Positions 52,105 through 60,407 of a stretch of 64,000 nt of DNA are shown in pieces. The position numbers and the translations under genes are program-made. The notes below the pieces were generated by a model. The model saw only the letters and a program-made list of their open reading frames with translations, did no database searches and was not told where the DNA came from. Where the stretch lies: NCBI GenBank assembly GCA_964620445.1, contig CAZUHB010000030.1, positions 1 through 64,000 on the forward strand, read 5' to 3'. Numbering within the stretch: the first letter of the stretch is position 1; each line of letters begins with the position of its first letter. Source of the DNA: CAZUHB01 sp964620445. GTDB taxonomy: Bacteria > Planctomycetota > B15-G4 > CAYZWU01.

Positions 52105-53520
52105 TCAGGGAACCACCACGACATCGACCGGATTCGACTGAAAGTCGTAAGGACCGGTCGTGGTAAAGGCGAAGTTCAGAATCGTGCCCACCGCCATTGT
52201 CAGAGGATAGGGCCAGTTCAGCCGTGCCGCGGCCCGGCCATTGCCATCGAAGGTGCCCCAGAAGTCGACGAAGGCCCAATTGTTGAGGTGTGCGAGAACA
52301 TAGTCGGTGACCGTGTCGCGGTTCAGCGGTATGACGGCTCCCCCGGGCAGAACCGTACCCGGTGAGGTGCCCGATCTGGTCGCCGCGAGCAGGTAGTTTC
52401 TGCCACCGTAGTTCGGCCCCGCATCGAGGCTGAAGTCGATCACGGCGCCGTTCGACGCGGGGATCCAGTCCTGGTCGAGCCAGAGGGGGAGCGGGATCGG
52501 AAGATCGTCGTCGACCCACACATCGTGGTCCACGTAGGGCGTGGAACTCTCCTGGTGGGACCATGCGAGGATGACGCGGCCGGGCGTTCCGTGGAGCAGG
52601 GGGTGGGGCTGCGTGTCGTAATGGGCCGCGTCGTTGGTCACGCGCACCGCGTCGGACCAGCTCTCGCAATCATGGCTGGTCCGGTAGAACAGATCGAAAA
52701 CCGACGCCACCTGCTGTGCATAGGTCACGAGAAAAACGCCGCCCTCGAGAACGATCGGCTGCGCATCGTGGCTGTTGGTCGTCGTGGAAAAATGGGTGGC
52801 CGTGCCCGGCCAGTTGAGGGGATCGGTGGTCGTCTTCGACCAGATGTCGACGCTGCTGCTGCCCGTTTGATAGGTGACGAGGTAGACGCCGTCGCTCTCG
52901 CGCTTGGCGATCCTGGGCAGGGCGGCCGTGCCGCCGCTCACCTGGACCTTGAGCCGGTCCCACGTGGCGCCGCTGTCGAAGGAGCGTGCAACGTAAACCG
53001 GATTGGAGAGGCGTTGGTAGGACATGATCAGCGTTCCGTCCGCCTCGACGAACACGTCGGGATTGATTTCACCCGGCGTCGACCAGCCGAGGTCGATCGC
53101 ACCGTGGCTGGTCCAGGTCAAGCCGTCGCTGCTCGTCGAACGGTGGATGCGGTAGCTGCCCGATCCGGTCTCGTCCACCAGGTAGAAGAGCGCATAGGAA
53201 TCCACACCGAGCTGGATCAGGGCCGGATGGCGTTCGTTGAGCGCCGTATCGATGATCGGCTGCGGCGTGGTCCAGGTCGAACCGTTGTCGCTCGAGAAGC
53301 AGACATGGAGATCTCCGAAGAAAGAGGCCAGGTCGATCCGCTCGTAGACGAGCATCAGGTCGCCGCTCGGATCGAGGCGGATGATCGAAGGCATGTAGTC
53401 GAGTTCCGGTCCGTCGTAGATCGGACCGCTTCCCTTCGCGGGCGCGCACCGCGCTGCGGAGCCGGTGATGAGAAAGGAAATGAGGACCACGACGGAAAGC
53501 AGGCAAAAAGATCTAACCAT
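52105..53520 (-). CDS. secreted sialidase/BNR-repeat-like protein
   Basis: This 471-residue exported protein starts at ATG 53520 (GGAGG about ten bases upstream). It has a six-bladed-propeller look, with Asp-box-like SSDNGSTWT, SSDGLTWT and SFDSGATWD repeats and a short RLDPSGDLMLVYER block. These are typical of sialidases and related BNR-repeat proteins. The arginine triad of true sialidases is not clear, so it may be a binding protein. From about 350 the shared C-terminal domain appears (LPLNRD-like blocks, ending YDFQSNPVDVVVV). It ends 12 bases from the convergent SGNH gene. Confidence 0.8.
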   Translation of the reverse strand: MVRSFCLLSVVVLISFLITGSAARCAPAKGSGPIYDGPELDYMPSIIRLDPSGDLMLVYERIDLASFFGDLHVCFSSDNGSTWTTPQPIIDTALNERHPALIQLGVDSYALFYLVDETGSGSYRIHRSTSSDGLTWTSHGAIDLGWSTPGEINPDVFVEADGTLIMSYQRLSNPVYVARSFDSGATWDRLKVQVSGGTAALPRIAKRESDGVYLVTYQTGSSSVDIWSKTTTDPLNWPGTATHFSTTTNSHDAQPIVLEGGVFLVTYAQQVASVFDLFYRTSHDCESWSDAVRVTNDAAHYDTQPHPLLHGTPGRVILAWSHQESSTPYVDHDVWVDDDLPIPLPLWLDQDWIPASNGAVIDFSLDAGPNYGGRNYLLAATRSGTSPGTVLPGGAVIPLNRDTVTDYVLAHLNNWAFVDFWGTFDGNGRAAARLNWPYPLTMAVGTILNFAFTTTGPYDFQSNPVDVVVVP

Positions 53521-53606
53521 GATCGATCGACCTCCAGGTAAGAACAAGTCCAGTCGACAAGAGTGTTCGGAAAGGCAAAAGATAAAAAAATGTATATGGG
53601 ATTGCA

Positions 53607-53648
53607 ATAAAAGACGCGCCCTTTTCCATCGGAAGAAGGACGCGTCTT
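53607..53648 (-). terminator. intrinsic terminator of the thioredoxin-like protein gene
   Basis: An 8-bp perfect outer stem (AAGACGCG at 53611-53618 with CGCGTCTT at 53641-53648), extended by CCTT/AAGG inside, is followed on the minus strand by TTTTATTG. It lies just after the stop of the leftward gene. Confidence 0.85.
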
Positions 53649-53676
53649 GAGGTTTTCGAACCGGTTCTGGTTCAGC

Positions 53677-54858
53677 TTAAGTCGACGTGAGAATGATCAT
53701 GTCAGAGTAGGTGCCCTGATAGGTGTTGTCAGGAGCATCCACGGCAAAGGTGATGTACCACGTTCCCTTGGGAACGGTGCCGTTACGCAGGACATAGTCG
53801 GTCAGCGAGAACAGGGGACCGACGTGGGCGCGCTGCAGTCCGGCTGTCCAGTGCCACGGAATCGAGTAGACCCACGACCAGTATCCGCCCGTGCTGAGCT
53901 GGGCCACGATCCACCAGTCCTGGGTCGTGCCGGCGAAATCGTTCGGATCGAGCGAGATGGTGAGCAACACATTCTGCGTGCTCGGAAAGCTGTAGGGACC
54001 GTCGTTGCCGTCGCACTTGATATCGGGAACGGGGAAGGTCTCGCGGGGCATGGTCGATGCTGTCGCGTCCACGTAGTAGGCGTTGAAGGGATTGCCGTTC
54101 GGCGGATTGGAATATCCCTGGTTGGCCTGCCCGTCGTAGATGGCGGCCACGACCATGATGTTGTCCTTGGTGATCGAGTCGAAGGTGACGCCGTAACCGT
54201 TGTTGTGAAGCGCGCCGTCCCAGGTGACGGTATCCGACCAGCACAGTCCGGGAGCGAGACTCAGCGGCAGGTCGAAGGCGTAGTCGAGAAAGGCGAACGT
54301 ATAGGGATCGCCATTGGTGTCGTCCCAGCCGAGGGTCGATTCGACCTCGGTGATGAACACGCGCAGGTGGCAGTCGTAGGTCGATACCTCGTAGTTGCAG
54401 GCCTGGACGGAGATTTCCATGGTGGCGTTACCGAGCCAGATCACATCGATGTCGAGATCGAGATTGGGCACGGTGCGCGCCGCGCAGTTGGTGATCGCTG
54501 CCGTGTAGTCAGCCTCTGCCTGGGGGATCGTGGCTGAACCGAGAACGAGGTCGTATCCGCCATCGAAGTAGACCGTCGGATAGCCGAAGGTATTGTAGTC
54601 GGTCCAGAGCCGATCGTAGGAGTGGGTGTTCACGTCAGCCACATGGGTGACATAGGCGAAATCGTACTGCCCGCCGGCATAGATGTTCTTCAGGGCCGCA
54701 TGGCCGTTCTTGCAGGGCCCGCACGTCGTGGCCGTGCCGAACTCGCCGAGGACGGTGTGTGTCTGAGCCAGGGCTGCAGGAACGAAAGCGGCTCCCGCCA
54801 GGGCGATACAGAAGAGAACGAGAAGGGTGTTAATTTTTTTTGTCATCGGGGAAAACAT
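53677..54858 (-). CDS. secreted thioredoxin-fold protein (Omp28-like)
   Basis: This 393-residue exported protein has a signal peptide ending AALAQ. A thioredoxin-like domain follows directly (HTVLGEFGTATTCGPCKNGHAALKNI), with a CGPC active site and a cis-proline in FGYPTVYFDGG. The rest (about 150-393) is beta-rich, like Omp28-type proteins of Bacteroidota. It could be a surface disulfide protein. GGAGG is 12 bases before ATG 54858; a second in-frame ATG at 54846 lacks one. Confidence 0.8.
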   Translation of the reverse strand: MFSPMTKKINTLLVLFCIALAGAAFVPAALAQTHTVLGEFGTATTCGPCKNGHAALKNIYAGGQYDFAYVTHVADVNTHSYDRLWTDYNTFGYPTVYFDGGYDLVLGSATIPQAEADYTAAITNCAARTVPNLDLDIDVIWLGNATMEISVQACNYEVSTYDCHLRVFITEVESTLGWDDTNGDPYTFAFLDYAFDLPLSLAPGLCWSDTVTWDGALHNNGYGVTFDSITKDNIMVVAAIYDGQANQGYSNPPNGNPFNAYYVDATASTMPRETFPVPDIKCDGNDGPYSFPSTQNVLLTISLDPNDFAGTTQDWWIVAQLSTGGYWSWVYSIPWHWTAGLQRAHVGPLFSLTDYVLRNGTVPKGTWYITFAVDAPDNTYQGTYSDMIILTST

Positions 54859-55206
54859 AAGTGATTTGATCCTCCAAAATCGTGTTCAACGAAAAGTCTG
54901 AAGCATTGGCCATTGTGGTCTTATTAGGCTCCAGCCCGGAAATGGGCCGGTCGAGAATGTGTTGGTGCAGACATCCTCGTAAGGGTTCAAAAATAATAAT
55001 GGAAGGTTTTCCCCTTTGCAATGTAGGAAAAAACTTTTCATGCCGGAGCGGCTCGTCTCGTTAATAGCGCGGAATTCGGTTGATTTCAGTAACCGATTGG
55101 ATCTTCTCCCCGTATACGGGCCCGGAAGCCGACCCCGCGATCCGTGAACGAGTGAGAGCGGGTCTTCGATTCAAAAAGACCCTCAACCGAACTGGGAGAT
55201 CGAATC
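54859..55206. other. 348-bp divergent intergenic region with a palindrome and a hairpin
   Basis: No gene is visible. It contains the 12-bp perfect palindrome CCCGTATACGGG (55109-55120) and, nearer the rightward gene, a 7-bp hairpin GGGTCTT (55160-55166) and AAGACCC (55176-55182) in its leader. Either may be a control site of the sigma-factor operon. Confidence 0.45.
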
Positions 55207-56127
55207 ATGAAAAAAGAGGTGCAAATCGTTGCGACCGTCCTGTGTGTGGGCATTTTGTTCACCTGCGCCGTTTTTGCCGGACCGATCAGGCCGCAGGAGG
55301 TGTCGGCCGACGCGGTCTGGGCTGCCCATCTCGACATGGAACGGCTCGTTTCGAGCCGGATCGGAGGACTTTTTCTCCGTGAGCTCGAGGATCAGGGCGA
55401 ACTGGCCAAAATCAACGCGTTTGGCACGGTGTTTGATTTCAATCCGATCGAAGATCTCTACAGTGTGACCGCGTACGGCACATCCTTCGGGAAAGAGGAA
55501 GCCGTCGGCCTGATCAAGGGCCGGATCGACAAGCAGAAGGTGCTCGCCTTGATGCAGATGGAAGGGACGCAAAAGAAGATCAGCCATCGCGACGACACGA
55601 TCCACAACTGGACCAAGGGTAGCGACTGCTTTTTCGTCTGCTTCTGCACGGAAAGCCTGATTCTGTTCAGCAACTCCCTCGACCTGACCAAGGGCGCTCT
55701 CGACGTGCTGAGAGGCGAGAAAGAGAATCTCGCCAATGGCGGCAAGCTGAGAGACCTCCGCTCCCTGCCTGATGGAACCTTTTTCGCCGGTGCCGTGAAC
55801 GGTTTCGCCGAGATCGCCGGACTCGACCCGAAGGCCGCGATCCTCAAGAAGGCCCAGAAGGCGACGATCGCCGCGGGCGAGGTCGAGGGCACCGACTTCG
55901 TGAATATATCCTTGACCGCCGCTGACGAGGCCGCTGCCACGCAGATCCACGCCGTGGCCCAGGGGATCCTGGCGCTCGGATCGATGATGGGCGAGCAGGA
56001 ACCTGAACTGGCCCGGCTCGTCCAGACGGCGCGCCTCACGCTCGAGAGCAGGAATATCACGCTGCGCCAATCGATGCCTGCCGACGAACTGATGAATTTT
56101 CTCAAGGGCTCGATGAAACACAAGTAG
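55207..56127 (+). CDS. unrecognised exported protein in a sigma-factor operon
   Basis: I do not recognise this 306-residue protein. It has a signal peptide (ending VFAG) followed by a mature domain with alternating hydrophobic and charged segments (SADAVWAAHLDMERLVSS, later DLTKGALDVLRGEKENLANGG). There are three closely spaced cysteines (SDCFFVCFCTES) near the middle. It lies 15 bases before an ECF sigma factor gene and so may be the extracytoplasmic sensor or first target of that sigma factor. Function is unknown. Confidence 0.75.
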   Translation: MKKEVQIVATVLCVGILFTCAVFAGPIRPQEVSADAVWAAHLDMERLVSSRIGGLFLRELEDQGELAKINAFGTVFDFNPIEDLYSVTAYGTSFGKEEAVGLIKGRIDKQKVLALMQMEGTQKKISHRDDTIHNWTKGSDCFFVCFCTESLILFSNSLDLTKGALDVLRGEKENLANGGKLRDLRSLPDGTFFAGAVNGFAEIAGLDPKAAILKKAQKATIAAGEVEGTDFVNISLTAADEAAATQIHAVAQGILALGSMMGEQEPELARLVQTARLTLESRNITLRQSMPADELMNFLKGSMKHK

Positions 56128-56142
56128 AAGGGACCGGGGATT

Positions 56143-56790
56143 TTGCTGAAAAGGTCAAGCGGGAAAAAGAACGACGGGGACCTCGGGAGCCTGGCTGCCG
56201 AGGAACTCGCCCTTCAGGTTCAGCAGGGCTCGAAGGTCGGTTTCACCGAACTGGTGAATCGCTTCGGGCCCCGCCTCCTGGGCTACTTCCGCCAGAAGAT
56301 CAACAGCCGCGAGGATTGCGAAGACCTCGTACAGGAGACCTTCGTGAAAGCCTACCGGAACATTCACCGTTACGATCCGGCGCGCTCCTTCGATCCCTGG
56401 CTGTTCACGATCGGTGCGCGGCTGGTCATCGACCACCTCCGGTCGGCCGACCGATGCCGTAAAGCGCAGATATCGTCCGTTCAGGAAACTGGCAGCGACC
56501 CCTACGCGCTCGCCGCCGGTCGCGACGAGATGGCATCCTTGTGGTCTCATGCCAGGCGTCTGCCGCTAAAGCAACAGGACGCGCTCTGGCTCCGTTACGT
56601 GGAGGAGATGTCGATCAAGGAAATCGCCCACGTTCTGGGCCTCACGATGGTGCACGTCAAGGTGCTGCTCTTCCGGGCTCGGTCGAGGCTTGCCAAAAAG
56701 TTCGATACCTCGCGACGCAACCGATCCAGGGTGGGCAGAGAAGAACCATTGCCAGGGGCCGTGCCGGTCTGGCGGGGAGTGGAACGATGA
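56143..56790 (+). CDS. ECF RNA polymerase sigma factor
   Basis: This 215-residue sigma factor starts at TTG with GGGGA upstream. Region 2 is visible as DCEDLVQETFVKAYRNIHRYDP and FDPWLFTIGARLVID. Region 4 is visible as LPLKQQDALWLRYVEEMSIKEIAHVLGLTMVHVKVLLFRARSRL in parts. It is coupled (ATGA) to a membrane anti-sigma factor and preceded by an exported protein, a usual cell-surface signalling layout. Confidence 0.9.
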   Translation: MLKRSSGKKNDGDLGSLAAEELALQVQQGSKVGFTELVNRFGPRLLGYFRQKINSREDCEDLVQETFVKAYRNIHRYDPARSFDPWLFTIGARLVIDHLRSADRCRKAQISSVQETGSDPYALAAGRDEMASLWSHARRLPLKQQDALWLRYVEEMSIKEIAHVLGLTMVHVKVLLFRARSRLAKKFDTSRRNRSRVGREEPLPGAVPVWRGVER

Positions 56791-57362
56791 AATGTTTCAT
56801 CTACAGAATCTGGATCTCTCACGCGCTCGACCGGGGCCGCGCCCTGGGCGGGAGAGTTCAAGCACATGTCGATCGCTGCACCGGCTGCGAGCGGTTTCAT
56901 GCGGAATCCGTTGCCCTGGGACGAGAGCTCCGGGACGGGATGCCCGCGAGGAACGGAGAGTGGGACCCGTTTCTGACCGAGCGGATCATGGCGCGTGTCG
57001 ACAGGGAGGACAGGCGCCGCGGCACGCGCAGCGTGTTGCGCGTACGCACCCCGTGGACGGTTGTACTGGCCACCTGCCTCGTGGTGGCCCTCACTCTCGG
57101 GTTGATCCTGATCGATCCTTTCGAAGACGAGGCGCCAGACAGGGACCAGGTCGCCGCTTCTTTCGAGGCGGTGTCCCAGCTCGGTCAGAAACTGTTCGGG
57201 CGCCACCTCGAGACCGACAGCGAACTGCTCGGACTCGTTGCCGAACCCCTCACGGCTGAAGTCGACCGGCTCACCGAGGATGCCGAGACGATGACAGGCC
57301 TTGTGGCCGCCTTTCTGCCCCTCGATCTGCTGCACACCGAATCGGGCTCCGGCCCGCGCTGA
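56787..57362 (+). CDS. membrane anti-sigma factor with zinc-finger-like motif
   Basis: This 191-residue protein has an N-terminal HVDRCTGCERFHAES zinc-binding pattern typical of ZAS/zf-HC2 anti-sigma domains. One membrane helix follows (PWTVVLATCLVVALTLGLILI, about 90-110), then a short extracytoplasmic part. It would hold the sigma factor at the membrane until a signal releases it. It overlaps the sigma gene by four bases. The ORF includes two cysteines that could sense redox or metal; this is not shown. Confidence 0.8.
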   Translation: MKCFIYRIWISHALDRGRALGGRVQAHVDRCTGCERFHAESVALGRELRDGMPARNGEWDPFLTERIMARVDREDRRRGTRSVLRVRTPWTVVLATCLVVALTLGLILIDPFEDEAPDRDQVAASFEAVSQLGQKLFGRHLETDSELLGLVAEPLTAEVDRLTEDAETMTGLVAAFLPLDLLHTESGSGPR

Positions 57363-57497
57363 AAGCGTGTCTCGCATTGCGACCGATACCGCGAAAATTA
57401 GATGGCTCCAGGCCTGTCGCGCGCGGTAAAGTGTTGCCTCTGGCAGCGCCACGATCGGCGCGATCCACTCCAGGTTCGAACGGAGAAGGAGGGCACC

Positions 57498-59816
57498 TTG
57501 GGTCACGTTTTTTTTCATCTTCTCGTCTGCGCAATCTTTTGCATCGCCTCGGCCGAATCCGCTTGCGCCGAAGAATCCGATCCCGGTCTTTCTCGCTATC
57601 TCGAATTCGCCCGCGCCTCGGCGGACTGGACCTGGGACCACTACGACGAGCTCGAGGAGTCCTGGAAGGAGAGGCTCGATCCGGACAATGTCTTCGGCTA
57701 TCGCCCGCCTGGCGGCTTTCTCGAGATGGCCACGATCTATGCCTACCTCTTCGAGAAGGAGGGAAACGAAATCTACGCGGAGCGCGCGAAGAAGGTGTTG
57801 GCCACCTACGCCGACTATCGCGACTACTATCCCGAGGACGCATTGCGGCGCCGCGCCGACTATTCCGACGGCATGCCGGCTCTCCCCGACTTCTTCACCG
57901 TCATGAGGTACATCCGGCCTTTCGATCGGCTGAAGCGTCTCGGCTGCCTGACCGCTGCCGAGACAGCCGTCTGTGAAAAAGTGATCGCCGAAAGCGTCGA
58001 ATACACCTTGAGAACCCAGGAGTGGGGTGCGATGAACCGCGCCGCGCTCCGCGCCGAAAACGTGGCCTGGGCCCTGCGCGCCCTGCCCGACCACGTGTGC
58101 GCGCCGCGATGGAAAAAGATCGAAGAGGCTCTGGCGGCCGACAATTTCGGGACCTGGGAGATCGAGGACGCCACGATCTACCACGGGGTCTGGCTCTACG
58201 CCCTTCTCGGTTATGCCGATGCCGCGGGCCGCAAGGACGAGCTCTTTGCCACACCCGAGATGTACTACTACGCGCAGTATTTTCTTCACCTCCTCTGCCC
58301 TGACGGCATGGTTCCCGATTTCGGCGACGCCGACTGGCGCAGAAACTGGAGCCTCTATCTCGTCTTCTTCGAAGCGGCGGCCGCGGCCTACGACGATCCG
58401 CACCTCAAGTGGGCGGCGAACAGGATCGCGAACAGCTTTCTCGATCTCGACAGGGTGAAGAGGATCGGACTCGCATACCACCTGCTCGACTGCTACCGGT
58501 ACGGCACGGACCAACTCTCGGCCGAACCGCCGCGTACCCTGAGCGAGGAGGTCATGGACGACGTGGTGGGAAAGAAGATCGTTTTCAGGAACGGCTGGGC
58601 GTCCGACTCGACCTATCTACTCCTGAACTATCGCGACGAGGGCGACGGCGGCTACCTGTATCGCCAGTACCTGCGCGACACGATCCCCGTCGAGGAGGAG
58701 AAGATGACCCACGGCCACGCCGACGAGAACAGTCTCGTCCTGCTCATGAAGAACGGCTCCGTGCTGCTCCATGACGGCGGTTATCGCGACTACATGCCGA
58801 GCGGGCCTTACGGCGCCTACCGCCAGGACTACTTCCACAACCGGCTCTGCGTGCGGCAGGAAAAGATCTGGATGGGCCAGGCCGAGGGCGAGTCGCGCTA
58901 CGCGAACAAGTTCGAGGCCGTGCCGGGCCAATCGGTGCTCGACTTTCTCCACAACGCCGGGTCATACAGGCCGGTGCGAACGCAAAAGATCGACTTCCTC
59001 ACCTTCGATGATTTCGACTACAGCCGGACCCGGCTCATCGACGGGAGTCTCGGCTACGAGTGGGACCGTGTCCTGGTCTATCTGAAGGACCCGGAGCTGT
59101 TCGTCGTTTTCGACATCCTCAAAGCGCGCGCCGAGGAATACTTCACGGCGAGCAATCTCTGGCACACGAGAAAGATCGTCGCCCGGGGTGCGCACTGGTA
59201 CGACACCGTCTATGACGCGATCGGTGCGGTAGAGCTCCCCACGTCGACCCATCTCCTCATCCATTTCCCGCGCACCCATTACAGACTGGAGGGTGTGGAA
59301 AGCGAGATGCGCCATTACCAGGAGGAGTTCGTCATTCACCAGACCGCCGCCCAGCACTTCGAGGTCGGAGGGCGTCTCGCTTTTGTCACGGTGCTCGTGC
59401 CCCATGCCGCGGGCGAAGATCCACGGTCCTGGATCGACAGGATCGAATCGATCGAGTCCGAACCGGAGGGTGCCGGCCTTCAGGTGACGATCAGCGACGG
59501 CGACCGGCAGATATCGATCGGAGCGAAGTGCGATCTCCGCATGGACATCGCCCGCGACTGGCGCCGGCCGCGATACACCTACGAGGCGGGTCGCATCGCC
59601 TACGGTGCGCTGGAAACCAACGGCGATTTCTTTCTCACGACGCGGCAGGACGAAAAGCTGGCCTTCACCATCGTCAATCTCACCCGGGCAACCTGGGGCG
59701 GCCAGGTTCTCTTCGACCAGGCACCTTCCATGTTCGGTCTTGCCTTCGACGGAAGCCCTGACAAGCAAGGCATCGGCAAGGTCCGCTACTGGCGCGACGA
59801 AACCGAGCTGGAGTGA
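57498..59816 (+). CDS. secreted heparinase II/III-like polysaccharide lyase
   Basis: This 772-residue exported protein starts at TTG 57498 with AGGAGGG just upstream. It has a signal peptide (ending SACA), an alpha/alpha-toroid of about 400 residues (DLSRYLEFARASADWTWDH-like start), and a beta-sandwich containing GHADENSLVLLMKNG and HDGGYRDYM. That block matches heparinase II/III and alginate-lyase-like families, with the His and Tyr of the lyase active site. The longer frame from 57402 lacks a signal peptide. Substrate (glycosaminoglycan, alginate or other uronate) is unknown. Confidence 0.82.
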   Translation: MGHVFFHLLVCAIFCIASAESACAEESDPGLSRYLEFARASADWTWDHYDELEESWKERLDPDNVFGYRPPGGFLEMATIYAYLFEKEGNEIYAERAKKVLATYADYRDYYPEDALRRRADYSDGMPALPDFFTVMRYIRPFDRLKRLGCLTAAETAVCEKVIAESVEYTLRTQEWGAMNRAALRAENVAWALRALPDHVCAPRWKKIEEALAADNFGTWEIEDATIYHGVWLYALLGYADAAGRKDELFATPEMYYYAQYFLHLLCPDGMVPDFGDADWRRNWSLYLVFFEAAAAAYDDPHLKWAANRIANSFLDLDRVKRIGLAYHLLDCYRYGTDQLSAEPPRTLSEEVMDDVVGKKIVFRNGWASDSTYLLLNYRDEGDGGYLYRQYLRDTIPVEEEKMTHGHADENSLVLLMKNGSVLLHDGGYRDYMPSGPYGAYRQDYFHNRLCVRQEKIWMGQAEGESRYANKFEAVPGQSVLDFLHNAGSYRPVRTQKIDFLTFDDFDYSRTRLIDGSLGYEWDRVLVYLKDPELFVVFDILKARAEEYFTASNLWHTRKIVARGAHWYDTVYDAIGAVELPTSTHLLIHFPRTHYRLEGVESEMRHYQEEFVIHQTAAQHFEVGGRLAFVTVLVPHAAGEDPRSWIDRIESIESEPEGAGLQVTISDGDRQISIGAKCDLRMDIARDWRRPRYTYEAGRIAYGALETNGDFFLTTRQDEKLAFTIVNLTRATWGGQVLFDQAPSMFGLAFDGSPDKQGIGKVRYWRDETELE

Positions 59817-59883
59817 GCTGTCGAGGTGGTTGGGGGGGGGGTGACAGTCCTGTTTCTGGAAGATCCTGGTGGGGTTGCCCTTT

Positions 59884-60072
59884 CGGCTGTGTTGCGCGGT
59901 GATTTTTTTGTCTTGCAGACTTCGCTCGGCGAGCCCCTCCAGGGGAAGACGATGGAGGTGGGCGGGGAACAAAACAAGATCTGGACTCCTGCTCGAGTCG
60001 GGGTCTTCCCCTGAATGGTCTCTCGGTCGCTGCGCTGACCATAGACAAAAAAATCACCGCGCAACACAGCCG
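59884..60072. repeat. perfect 30-bp inverted repeat nested in the element
   Basis: 59884-59913 and 60043-60072 are exact reverse complements, spaced 129 bases apart. An inner 10-bp pair (AGGGGAAGAC with GTCTTCCCCT at 59941-59950 and 60003-60012) lies between them. The transcript would fold into one long stem. Confidence 0.9.
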
Positions 60073-60090
60073 GCCAGGGACCTCAGGTCT

Positions 60091-60162
60091 GCCGCGAAAC
60101 ACGACACAGCCGGCACCGCAGACCACCGCGACAGGCTGTGTGTACTTTCGGGACTTCGCGGC
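60091..60162 (+). other. nested stem-loop, possible structured RNA
   Basis: An 8-bp stem GCCGCGAA (60091-60098) with TTCGCGGC (60155-60162) encloses a second 8-bp stem ACACAGCC (60104-60111) with GGCTGTGT (60134-60141). Further on, GTGACGAC (60225-60232) pairs with GTCGTCAC (60242-60249). I saw no promoter. This is part of the inverted-repeat element region. Confidence 0.4.
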
Positions 60163-60407
60163 GGACTATTCGGAAACGACCGGGTCCCTCTCACCACGGT
60201 TTTAGAAAGCACTCGACAGGATCGGTGACGACAAGCACGAAGTCGTCACGAACGCGGACAGGCAAAGCGCGGGGCGAGTCTTCAGAGTGACCGGCGACGT
60301 TCAGAAGTGGCCGGCTCGTCATGTGCGCGGGCGGACCTGCAAGCCCGCCGAAAGGGCAACCCCACCAGGATCTTCCGAAAACAGGACAGGCCCCAGGCCC
60401 CAAACGC

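Larger units (their letters stand above)
59849..60385. repeat. composite inverted-repeat element between convergent genes
   Basis: Outer arms 59849-59887 and 60347-60385 match over 39 bases with two mismatches. Weaker similarity continues outward into G-runs and C-runs. The interval 59817-60407 has no gene. The element fills the space between the lyase and PurF stops, so it may be a MITE-like insertion or a bidirectional terminator. No transposase or target-site duplication was identified. Confidence 0.8.
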
